10,822 bases of DNA, taken from RYN-124 sp046262175. GTDB taxonomy: Bacteria > Actinomycetota > Actinomycetes > Mycobacteriales > SCTD01. Position 1 is the stretch's first letter. The number at the start of each line of letters is the position of its first letter. Below the pieces are notes generated by a model. That model ran no database searches. It had not been told where the DNA came from and saw only the letters and a program-made list of their open reading frames with translations. Position numbers and translations under genes: made by a program. Of this stretch, positions 1 through 7,118 are shown piece after piece. The stretch covers positions 1 to 10,822 of the forward strand of contig JBHENF010000262.1 in the NCBI GenBank assembly GCA_046262175.1. Reading direction: 5' to 3'.

Positions 1-1524
1 GTGCTGTTCGGGGTCGACGCCGCGGTCGAGGCGGGCGGCGTCCTCGCTCTGCTCGGCACCAACGGCGCGGGCAAGTCCTCGGTGCTGAAGGTCGTGTGCG
101 GTCTGCTGCCCGCGCGGGCCGGCCGGGTCGTCTTCGACGGCCAGGACATCACCGGCTGGGACCCGGCGGCCCGCCTGCGCGCGGGGATCGTCCTCGTACC
201 GGGCGGCCGCGGTGTCTTCTCCTCGCTCTCGGTACGCGACAACCTGCGCCTCGCTGGCTGGACCGCGCGCCGTGACAGCGCCTTCACCGCCGCCGCCACC
301 GAGCGCGCGCTCGCGCTGTTCCCCGTCCTGCGCGAGCGGCTCGACGTGCCGGCCGGTGAGCTCTCCGGCGGACAGCAGCAGATGCTCGCGATCGGCCAGG
401 CGCTGCTCTGCCGCCCGCGGCTGCTGCTCATCGACGAGCTGTCGCTCGGCCTCGCGCCCGCCGTCGTCGCGGAGATCCTCGACGTCGTACGCGAGATCAA
501 CCGCGAAGGCACCACCGTCGTCGTGGTGGAGCAGTCCATCGACCTCGCGACCTCCGTCGCCGAGCACGCTGTCTTCCTGGAGAAGGGTCAGACGAGGTTC
601 AGCGGCCGGACCGACGAGCTCGTGCAGCGCGACGACATCGTGCGCGCGGTCTTCCTGCAGCCGGCCCGGACCGCGCCTGCGCAGCGGCGGCCCGAGGCGG
701 CGCCCGAGGACGAGCCGCGGCTGGAGGTCCGCAACCTGGCCCGGTCGTTCGGCGGCGTCCGCGCGCTCGACGACGTCAGCCTCACCGTCGGATCCGGCGT
801 GATCGTCGGAGTCCTCGGCTCGAACGGCGCCGGCAAGACGACCCTGTTCGACGCCTGCTCCGGCTTTCTGCCACTGGACGGCGGCGAGGTGCTGCTGGAC
901 GGAGCCGACGTCACGGCCACGTCGACCGCCGAGCGGGCCGTCCGGGGCCTCGGCCGCACGTTCCAGGACGCGCGGCTGTTCCCGTCGATGACGGTGCACG
1001 AGGTCCTCGAGACGGCGCTCGACCGGCACGTCGACGTACGCGACCCGGCGGCCTACGCGTTGCGCCTCGGTGCCGCCGTCCGCAGCGAGTCGGACATCGC
1101 GTTCACGGCCGATGAGGTGGTCGAGCTGATGAACCTGGGCCGCTACCGGGACGCCTTCGTCTCCGACCTGTCCACCGGCACCCGCCGGATCGTCGAGCTG
1201 GGTTGCGCCATTGCGCACGCGCCGCGCGTCCTGCTGCTCGACGAGCCCGCTGCCGGCATCGCCCAGCGCGAGGTGGAGGGGCTGCGGGACGTCCTGCTCC
1301 GCGTGCGTGACGACACGGGCGCGTCGCTGCTCGTCATCGAGCACGACATCCCGCTGCTGTCCACGATCTCGGACACGCTGGTCTGCATGCACCTCGGCGC
1401 CGTGATCGCCCGCGGCTCCGCCGACGAGGTGCTGTCCGATCCGCTCGTCGTCTCGTCCTACCTCGGTACGGAGACGACGACCATCGCCCGCTCCCGCGGC
1501 GGCGCTCTGCAGAGGGTCGGATGA
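1..1524 (+). CDS. Fused LivF-LivG type branched-chain amino acid family ABC transporter ATPase (5' partial)
   Basis: Two ABC ATPase domains lie in one polypeptide, and would energise import through LivH/LivM-type permeases at the inner face of the membrane. Domain 1 is LivF-like: Walker A GTNGAGKSS (residues 19-27), LSGGQ (121-125), Walker B LLLIDE (141-146), and EQ (177-178) where the switch histidine would be, which is usual for LivF. A Pro/Ala/Arg/Glu-rich linker (about 222-240) leads to LivG-like domain 2: Walker A GSNGAGKTT (273-281), degenerate signature LSTGT (390-394), Walker B LLLDE (411-415) and switch His448. The first beta strand of domain 1 (normally LEVxxLxVxYG) is absent, so the GTG at base 1 is not the true start and the protein continues upstream. 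From memory, some actinobacterial relatives of this double ATPase carry an N-terminal membrane (MFS-like) domain; whether this one does cannot be seen. The stop overlaps the next start as ATGA. Confidence 0.93.
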   Translation: MLFGVDAAVEAGGVLALLGTNGAGKSSVLKVVCGLLPARAGRVVFDGQDITGWDPAARLRAGIVLVPGGRGVFSSLSVRDNLRLAGWTARRDSAFTAAATERALALFPVLRERLDVPAGELSGGQQQMLAIGQALLCRPRLLLIDELSLGLAPAVVAEILDVVREINREGTTVVVVEQSIDLATSVAEHAVFLEKGQTRFSGRTDELVQRDDIVRAVFLQPARTAPAQRRPEAAPEDEPRLEVRNLARSFGGVRALDDVSLTVGSGVIVGVLGSNGAGKTTLFDACSGFLPLDGGEVLLDGADVTATSTAERAVRGLGRTFQDARLFPSMTVHEVLETALDRHVDVRDPAAYALRLGAAVRSESDIAFTADEVVELMNLGRYRDAFVSDLSTGTRRIVELGCAIAHAPRVLLLDEPAAGIAQREVEGLRDVLLRVRDDTGASLLVIEHDIPLLSTISDTLVCMHLGAVIARGSADEVLSDPLVVSSYLGTETTTIARSRGGALQRVG

Positions 1525-2423
1525 AGCGGCTCGCGGTGCTGCTGCTGGCCGTCGTGCTGCTGGGGTGCGCTCCGGCATGGGCGGAGGACGCGCCGCCCGC
1601 CGCGTCGTGGTCCCAGCTGCGCCGGACGACGCCGCTCGGCGACACCCCCGACGTCGACGGCGGACTCGCGGTGCAGAACGGGCCGGCCGGCGTCGCGGCG
1701 TACACCGCAGTTCGCACCGCTGTGTTCGCGAAGGAGGCGGTGCTGACGCTCACGCTCGCGGACGGCGGCAGCACGCAGACACCCGTCGTCTGGGCCTGCC
1801 CCGCGACGGCTGCGTGGCAGCCCGGCGCCGGCCAGGCGTGGGAAGCCCGTCCGGCGTACGACTGCACGCAGCACGCGGTCGGCACCGTCGTCGGGACCTC
1901 CGTCAGCTGGGAGCTGACGCCGGAGGTGACGGCCGCGACCGGCCGGCTCGACGTCGTGCTCGTGCCGGATCCGGCGGCGACCGAGCCCTTCGCCGTGTCG
2001 TTCGTACCGCCGACGGCAGCCGCGTTCTCGCGCTACGTCGAGGAGCCGGTGCCGGCCGCGGTGGCACCGCAGGAGCAGGAGCAGGATCGGCAGCCCCCGC
2101 CAGAAGCCGAGGCGCCAGCGATCGTGGCGGTGGCCGGCCAGCCGTTGTCGGCGGCTGCTCCGGCACCGGCCGCCGCGCTGCCCGCGACGGTCGCCGGCGC
2201 ACCCGGGCAGAACCCGGTGGTGGCACAGGACTCGCAGCCGGTCGCTACCGCTCTGGCCGCCACGCGGGCACCTGGATCGCATCGCTCGGTCGGAGCCGGG
2301 CTGATCGCACTGCTGGCCCTGCTGCTCATGGTCCGCACCGCTCTGCCGAGCAAGCCGCTCGCGGCACCGACGTCGCTGCTCCGGCGGCCAGGCAGGGGGA
2401 GCACCAGCTCCCCCGACCTCTGA
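1521..2423 (+). CDS. Secreted, C-terminally membrane-anchored protein of unknown function
   Basis: No family was recognised. The 300-residue product starts with a clear export signal (MKR, then a hydrophobic stretch at residues 4-15). Two processing routes are possible: signal peptidase I after AWA (21/22), or lipoprotein processing at Cys16 in LLGC. Residues about 25-170 look like an all-beta extracytoplasmic domain with two cysteines (93 and 115) that could form a disulphide. Residues about 172-256 are Pro/Ala/Gln-rich and probably disordered or wall-spanning. A short hydrophobic segment (257-271) followed by Arg/Lys residues suggests a C-terminal membrane anchor with a small cytoplasmic tail. 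The ATG overlaps the ATPase stop by 4 nt (ATGA), implying translational coupling. An accessory or surface role in the same uptake system is inference from position only. High alanine content makes weak similarity searches unreliable. Confidence 0.75.
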   Translation: MKRLAVLLLAVVLLGCAPAWAEDAPPAASWSQLRRTTPLGDTPDVDGGLAVQNGPAGVAAYTAVRTAVFAKEAVLTLTLADGGSTQTPVVWACPATAAWQPGAGQAWEARPAYDCTQHAVGTVVGTSVSWELTPEVTAATGRLDVVLVPDPAATEPFAVSFVPPTAAAFSRYVEEPVPAAVAPQEQEQDRQPPPEAEAPAIVAVAGQPLSAAAPAPAAALPATVAGAPGQNPVVAQDSQPVATALAATRAPGSHRSVGAGLIALLALLLMVRTALPSKPLAAPTSLLRRPGRGSTSSPDL

Positions 2424-2432
2424 GGGGACACC

Positions 2433-3611
2433 ATGGACTTCACCCTGCCGCCCAGTGCACTGGCGGTGCGCGACGGCGTCGCCGCGGTCGCGGGCAAGTA
2501 CGACCACGCCTACTGGTCACGCTGCGACGAGGAGAAGCGCTTTCCGCGCGAGGTGTGGGACGACTTGGCGGCCGGCGGCTGGATCGGGCTGTGCGTTCCG
2601 GAGGAGTTCGGCGGCGGTGGCCAGGGGATGCTCGAGCTGGCCGTGGCGTGCGAGACCCTCGCCGCGTCCGGCGGCACGGCCGGCACGTTCCTCTACATCC
2701 TCACGCCCGGGTTCGGGGCGATGACACTGGCACGTCACGGCACGGCCGAGCAGAAGCGGGCGATCCTGCCGGGGATCGCCAACGGTGACACCCGCTTCTG
2801 CCTGGCGCTTACCGAGCCCGATGCGGGCAGCAACGCCATCGAGATCACGACGAGCTCGCGACGCGACGGGGACGACTTCCTCGTACGCGGCCAGAAGATC
2901 TGGATCTCGGCGGTCGACGAGGCCGACTGGATGATCGTCGTCACCCGGTCCACGCCAAGGGAGCAGGCCTCGCCGCGGACGTCCGGCTTCACGCTGCTGC
3001 TGGTCGACATCGCGCAGGCCGTAGCGGCCGGAACGCTGACGTACCAGTCGATCCCGAAACTCGGCGGCAACGTCGTCACGGCGAACCAGGTGTTCTTCGA
3101 CGACGTGAGGGTGCCCGCCGCCAACGTGATCGGCGAGGTCGACGGCGGGTTCTCGGTGCTGTGGGACGTCCTGAACCCGGAGCGCATCCTGGCGGCCGCG
3201 GGCGGCGTGGGCCATGCCGAGGCCGCGTTGCAGGTGGCGTGCGACTACGCACGGGAGCGGGTCGTGTTCGGCCGGCCGATCGGTGCGAACCAGGCGATCC
3301 AGTTCCCGCTCGCCCAGATCAAGGCCAAGACCGAGCTGGCCCGCCTGATGACGTACAAGGCTGCCTGGCTGTTCGATCAGGGCCTGCCGTGCGGCACCGA
3401 GACCAACATCGCCAAGCTCACCGGTGCCCAGGTCGCGTGGGAGGCCAGCAACCAGGCGTTCCAGGTGTTCGGCGGCATGGCGTACTCCAAGGACACGCCC
3501 GTCGAGCGGCTCTTCCGCGACGCGCGGATCGGCAAGAACATCCCGGTCAGCGAGGAGCTCGTCCTCGCCCACCTCGGCACGCAGGTCCTCGGCCTGCCGC
3601 GCAGCTACTAG
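2433..3611 (+). CDS. Acyl-CoA dehydrogenase (FAD-dependent)
   Basis: This 392-residue protein has the full-length acyl-CoA dehydrogenase fold and would catalyse alpha,beta-desaturation of an acyl-CoA, passing electrons from FAD to ETF. The middle-domain signature TEPDAGSN is at residues 127-134, followed by the WISA-type FAD-contact region. The C-terminal helical domain contains ARERVVFGRPIG and QVFGGMAYS. The C-terminus ends GLPRSY, seen in many short-branched or uncharacterised ACADs. The usual MCAD catalytic-glutamate segment (YEGT) reads NIPVSEE instead, so the base is not at the MCAD position. Glu250 in NPERI aligns by eye with the isovaleryl-CoA dehydrogenase base (LERL) and is the better candidate. 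The start is supported by GAGGGG, which overlaps the upstream TGA and sits 5 nt before ATG. The gene lies between the anchored protein and the synthetase in one operon; substrate chain length is unknown. Confidence 0.95.
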   Translation: MDFTLPPSALAVRDGVAAVAGKYDHAYWSRCDEEKRFPREVWDDLAAGGWIGLCVPEEFGGGGQGMLELAVACETLAASGGTAGTFLYILTPGFGAMTLARHGTAEQKRAILPGIANGDTRFCLALTEPDAGSNAIEITTSSRRDGDDFLVRGQKIWISAVDEADWMIVVTRSTPREQASPRTSGFTLLLVDIAQAVAAGTLTYQSIPKLGGNVVTANQVFFDDVRVPAANVIGEVDGGFSVLWDVLNPERILAAAGGVGHAEAALQVACDYARERVVFGRPIGANQAIQFPLAQIKAKTELARLMTYKAAWLFDQGLPCGTETNIAKLTGAQVAWEASNQAFQVFGGMAYSKDTPVERLFRDARIGKNIPVSEELVLAHLGTQVLGLPRSY

Positions 3612-3620
3612 GAGCTCGAC

Positions 3621-5411
3621 ATGACCACCGCAACGCCCGGCACCCTGTGCGCCGCCCTCGCCGACACCGTGCGTGACCGCGGCGACCTGCCCGCCTACTC
3701 CGACCGGCACGGCGAGGGCGGCTGGCGGACGCTCACGTGGGGCGAGCTGTACGAGCAGGTGCTCGACCTCGCGGCCGGCCTCGTGCGGCTGGGCCTGCAG
3801 CCCGGCGACACGGTGGCGCTGATGGCCTCCAACCGGACCGAGCACGTGCTGGCCGACCTCGCCGTCGTGCACGCCGGAGGCACACCGATGACGGTGTACG
3901 CCACGCTGGCGCCGGCTCAGGTCGCGTACATCGCGCAGCACAGCACGCCGTCCGTCGTGGTGCTGGAGGGCGCTGACCAGCTGGCGCGTTGGGCCGAGGC
4001 GCTCGAGGCGCATCCGGTGAAGGCGGTCGTCGTCATCGATGAGGACGTCGTCACCGACCAGGTCGTGGCGTGGTCCGACCTGCGCAAGGTCGGGGCGGAG
4101 CACCGGGCGACGGCGGCGGACGAGTGCGAGAAGCGCATCGCGGGGGTCGTGCCCGAGCAGCCGCTGACGATCCTCTACACGTCGGGCACCACGGGCAGCC
4201 CCAAGGGGGTCGTGCTGACGCACCGCAACGTGCTGTTCGAGGCGCAGAGCTCGGCGGCGACGGCCGGCCTCGTCGGTCCCGGGCGGTCGGTGTCGTACCT
4301 GCCGTTCGCGCACATCGCCGAGCGGGTGCTCGGCATGTACATCCCGCAGGTGCAGGGCGGCCACGTCTACCTGCTGGACGACCCGGCGGCTCTGCCGGCA
4401 ACACTCGCGGAGGTCCGGCCGACGCGGTTCTTCGGCGTGCCCCGCGTGTGGGAGAAGGTCATGGCCGGCGTCAGCGCGCTGCTTGCGGCGAAGGCCGACG
4501 ATCGCGTGACGCAGGCTCTCGCGTCCGGCCTGGCGTGGGTCGAGGCGCAGGAGAACGGCGGCGTCGTCCCGCCCGACCTGGCCGAGCGCTTCGCCGCTGC
4601 GGACGAGGCGGTGCTGCGCGGCCTGCGCGCCCTGTTGGGGCTCGATCAGGTGGAGTGGGCGGCCTCCGCTGCGGCACCGATGCCGCTCGAGGTGGCGCGG
4701 TTCTTCGCCGGTCTCGGGATCGTCGTCTACGACGTGTACGGGATGACCGAGACGTGCGGGTCGGTGACCGCCAACAGCCCGGGCGGCTTCCGGCTCGGCA
4801 GCGTCGGGCGGGCGCAGGAGGGGATCGAGGTGGTCCTGGCGGACGACGGGGAGATCCTCGTGCGCGGGCCGGTCGTCACACCCGGGTACTTCCGGGCGCC
4901 GGAGGCCACCGCCGATCTCATCGACGAGGACGGCTGGGTCCGTACGGGTGACATCGGGCGGTTCGACGAGGACGGCTACCTGTACGTCATCGACCGCAAG
5001 AAGGAGATGATCATCACCTCCTCGGGCAAGAACGTCGCGCCGTCGAACATCGAGAACCTGCTGAAGGAGAGCCCGCTGGTCGGGCACGCGTACGTGGCAG
5101 GCGACGCCAAGCCGTACGTCGTGGCGCTGCTGACGCTCGACCCGGACATGGCTCCCGTCGTGGCCGCGAAGATGGGCGTCGATGCCACCGGCCTGCGCGA
5201 GTTGTCGACGCACCCGCAGGTGCTGGCGGCCGTGCAGGAGGCGGTCGACGCGGCGAACGCGCGGCTGTCGCGGCCCGAGCAGGTCAAGCGGTTCGCTTTG
5301 CTGTCCGACGAGTGGACGGCGGAGAGCGAGGAGCTGACGCCGACGCTGAAGCTCAAGCGCCGCGTGGTCAGCAGCAAGTACGACGACGTGCTCGCGGAGC
5401 TGTACGCGTGA
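3621..5411 (+). CDS. Long-chain fatty acid--CoA ligase (AMP-forming, FadD15-like)
   Basis: ANL-superfamily adenylate-forming enzyme of 596 residues, the size of long-chain acyl-CoA synthetases. It would activate a carboxylic acid with ATP to an acyl-AMP and then transfer it to CoA. Motifs are complete: P-loop YTSGTTGSPKG (residues 186-196), YGMTET (373-378), RTGD hinge-proximal motif (441-444), the DRKKEMIITSSGKN stretch after it, and the C-terminal catalytic lysine region TLKLKRR with Lys577 at the expected A10 position. AGGAG (3610-3614), overlapping the preceding TAG, is 6 nt before ATG and fixes the start. The 9-nt gap from the dehydrogenase gene and 4-nt overlap with the following MpaB-family gene place it in the same operon. 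It probably supplies the acyl-CoA used by the adjacent dehydrogenase. Long-chain specificity is family-based; a sterol side-chain or branched acid is possible. Confidence 0.95.
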   Translation: MTTATPGTLCAALADTVRDRGDLPAYSDRHGEGGWRTLTWGELYEQVLDLAAGLVRLGLQPGDTVALMASNRTEHVLADLAVVHAGGTPMTVYATLAPAQVAYIAQHSTPSVVVLEGADQLARWAEALEAHPVKAVVVIDEDVVTDQVVAWSDLRKVGAEHRATAADECEKRIAGVVPEQPLTILYTSGTTGSPKGVVLTHRNVLFEAQSSAATAGLVGPGRSVSYLPFAHIAERVLGMYIPQVQGGHVYLLDDPAALPATLAEVRPTRFFGVPRVWEKVMAGVSALLAAKADDRVTQALASGLAWVEAQENGGVVPPDLAERFAAADEAVLRGLRALLGLDQVEWAASAAAPMPLEVARFFAGLGIVVYDVYGMTETCGSVTANSPGGFRLGSVGRAQEGIEVVLADDGEILVRGPVVTPGYFRAPEATADLIDEDGWVRTGDIGRFDEDGYLYVIDRKKEMIITSSGKNVAPSNIENLLKESPLVGHAYVAGDAKPYVVALLTLDPDMAPVVAAKMGVDATGLRELSTHPQVLAAVQEAVDAANARLSRPEQVKRFALLSDEWTAESEELTPTLKLKRRVVSSKYDDVLAELYA

Positions 5412-6244
5412 CGACGGTGGCGTGGCGGCCGGCGACGGAGTTCGACATCCGCCAGCACGTGTCCGGTCTCGGCGCGAACCTCGCCGGGATGGCGAACATC
5501 ATCATGCAGCTCGGCTGGCCGCAGGTCGGGTACGGCGTCAAGGACAGCACGGTCCTTGACGGCAGCGCCATGCACCACCCGGTGAAGCGGGCGCGGACGA
5601 CGTTCACGTTCCTGGCCGTCGCGCTGCTGGGGACCGACGAGGACCAGCAGGTGTTCCGGCGGGCCGTGAACAAGCAGCACGCGCAGGTGCGCTCGGGCGC
5701 GGACAGCGCGGTGCAGTACAGCGCGATGGATCCGCACCTGCAGCTGTGGGTCGCGGCGTGCCTCTACTACGGCACCGCCGACCTGCTCGAGCGGATGGGG
5801 CGCGCGCCCCAGGGTGCTGACGCCGACGCGCTCTATGCGCACTGCGCGCGCTTCGGCACCTCGCTGCAGGTACGGCCGGAGATGTGGCCGCGGGATCGGG
5901 CCGCGTTCGCGGAGTACTGGGAGCAGTCGCTGCAGGCGGTGTCGATCGACGAGCCGATGCGTGCGTACCTCACGTCGCTGATGCGGCACGAGAACCTGCC
6001 TGCGCCCGCGACGCGGCTGCTCGGCGAGTTCAACACCTTCGTGACGACGGGCTTCCTGCCGCCGCTGTTCCGCGACGCGATGGGGCTGGAGTGGGACGAC
6101 GGGCGGCAGCAGCGTTTCGACCGGCTGATGCGGCGCATCGGGAGGGTCGAGCAGCGGCTGCCGGCGAGCGTGCGGGTCCTGCCGTTCACCCTGCTGCTGC
6201 GCGACATGCACAAGCGTCAGCGGCAGGGACGGCCCCTGGTGTGA
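5408..6244 (+). CDS. Oxygenase MpaB family protein (DUF2236)
   Basis: 278-residue protein recognised as DUF2236/MpaB-like from its overall pattern: an Arg-rich segment VKRARTTFTFLAVALLGT (59-76), then RRAVNKQHAQV with the conserved His91, then DPHLQLWVAACLYYGTADLLERMG (108-131), followed by a helical C-terminal half. Family members studied (fungal MpaB', the related latex-clearing protein Lcp) bind haem b and oxidatively cleave or oxidise hydrophobic substrates; His91 is a candidate haem ligand by analogy only. No signal peptide is seen. The start is taken as GTG at 5408, which overlaps the synthetase stop as GTGA. The open frame extends further upstream to 5312, but that part reads as a frame-shifted copy of the synthetase tail. 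Last gene of the operon. A role in oxidising the operon's lipid-like substrate is inference. Confidence 0.85.
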   Translation: MTTVAWRPATEFDIRQHVSGLGANLAGMANIIMQLGWPQVGYGVKDSTVLDGSAMHHPVKRARTTFTFLAVALLGTDEDQQVFRRAVNKQHAQVRSGADSAVQYSAMDPHLQLWVAACLYYGTADLLERMGRAPQGADADALYAHCARFGTSLQVRPEMWPRDRAAFAEYWEQSLQAVSIDEPMRAYLTSLMRHENLPAPATRLLGEFNTFVTTGFLPPLFRDAMGLEWDDGRQQRFDRLMRRIGRVEQRLPASVRVLPFTLLLRDMHKRQRQGRPLV

Positions 6245-6256
6245 GCCGCGCGGGGG

Positions 6257-6293
6257 GTCAGAGCTGCGCCGGTCCAGCCTCGCGGCCTCTGAC
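6257..6293 (+). terminator. Possible stem-loop terminator after the operon
   Basis: GTCAGAG (6257-6263) and CTCTGAC (6287-6293) form a perfect 7-bp inverted repeat around a 23-nt GC-rich loop, 12 bp after the stop of the MpaB-family gene. There is no T-tract, and the loop is long, so an efficient intrinsic terminator is not assured. The position at the end of a long operon and before a gene with its own function makes a transcript-end or 3'-stabilising role plausible. Confidence 0.35.
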
Positions 6294-6314
6294 GGGGCGT
6301 AGCCGCGGTGCGCC

Positions 6315-7118
6315 ATGATGCCCAGCATGTCCTCGAGTGCCGCGACCTTCCGCCTGCTCGGCGTTCCCGTGCGGCTGCTGGAGGCCGCGTCCGAGCAGTG
6401 GAACGGGATGATCCGCGAGTACGCGCTGCGGGCCATGTCAGGCGCGGTCCAGCCGTACGGCCTCGACGAGATCACCCGGGCGAGCAACGCGCTCGCCGCG
6501 ATCTGCGCGGCGGTGCCGACCGGGTCCGACGCCGTGGACGTGGACGTCGCGTACGAGCAGCCCGCCGACTTCTCCGTGCTGCAGGGCGTGCTCGACGCCG
6601 TGGCGCACCTGTCAGGTACGGAAGACGTCCTGGTGCTGCCGTCGCTGCCGGAGGTCATCGCCCTGCGCAACTGGATGTGCCAGCAGGTCGCCGACCAGCA
6701 CGCCGGCGGCCCGGCGGTCCCGTGGCGGCTGGACTCATCCGGCGACGACGCGGCCGTCACCGTTGTGCTGGAGTGGGACCGGACTCTGACGCCGGAGCAG
6801 GCCGCCGCGTGGATCGTCGGCGACGACCACAACCGCATCGTGGCCGCGAGCGAGGGCGCGCTGGCGCTGCTCGGCTGGACGGAGGCGGAGCTCGTCGGAC
6901 AGCGCCTGCTCGTCGTCATCCCGCAGCGGCTGCGGGAGGCGCACATCGCGGGCTTCACCCGCAGCGTCGTCAACGGCGGCGGCCCGGCGCTGGGCACGCC
7001 CCTCTCGGTGCCTGCGCTGGCCCGCGACGGCAGCGAGATCCCCGTCGTGCTGACGCTGACCCGGCACGCCGCGCGCGCGGGACGGCACGTCTACCTCGGG
7101 CGGCTCGAGCCTCGCTAG
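6315..7118 (+). CDS. PAS-domain regulatory/sensor protein
   Basis: 267-residue cytoplasmic protein with two parts. Residues about 10-140 (from FRLLGVPVRLL through LPSLPEVIALRNWM to PWRL) resemble the N-terminal module found in actinobacterial proteins that join it to PAS, HATPase or SpoIIE-type domains; I know this by pattern, and its ligand is not known to me. Residues about 164-265 are a PAS domain: IVGDDHNRIVAASEGALALLGW, the VIPQRLREAHIAGFTR segment and the closing LPALxxDGSEIPV-type strand. No kinase, DNA-binding or phosphatase domain follows, so output must pass through a partner. Start choice is weak: ATGs at 6315, 6318 and 6327 are all in frame, with no good Shine-Dalgarno sequence. 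The stop TAG shares a CTAG with the opposing cold-shock gene. Confidence 0.82.
   Translation: MMPSMSSSAATFRLLGVPVRLLEAASEQWNGMIREYALRAMSGAVQPYGLDEITRASNALAAICAAVPTGSDAVDVDVAYEQPADFSVLQGVLDAVAHLSGTEDVLVLPSLPEVIALRNWMCQQVADQHAGGPAVPWRLDSSGDDAAVTVVLEWDRTLTPEQAAAWIVGDDHNRIVAASEGALALLGWTEAELVGQRLLVVIPQRLREAHIAGFTRSVVNGGGPALGTPLSVPALARDGSEIPVVLTLTRHAARAGRHVYLGRLEPR

Noticed and set aside
1565..2788. 407-codon + strand open frame over the anchored protein
   Set aside because: Its Arg/Gly-rich translation is typical of an out-of-frame read, and it crosses into the dehydrogenase gene. The frame at 1521-2423 has a signal peptide, translational coupling and a membrane segment.
2517..5213. 898-codon open frame on the - strand
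   Set aside because: It lies entirely antisense to the dehydrogenase and ligase, both of which have complete family motifs. Long antisense frames are expected in very GC-rich DNA; the translation is Arg/His/Asp-rich with no recognisable motif.
5312..5407. 32-residue N-terminal extension of the MpaB-family gene
   Set aside because: It overlaps the conserved ligase C-terminus out of frame, and a coupled GTGA start at 5408 gives a family-like N-terminus.
4976..6997. 673-codon open frame on the - strand
   Set aside because: It crosses three real + strand genes and the intergenic gap, with low-complexity Ser/Arg/Pro-rich translation and no domain. Treated as a GC-driven shadow.
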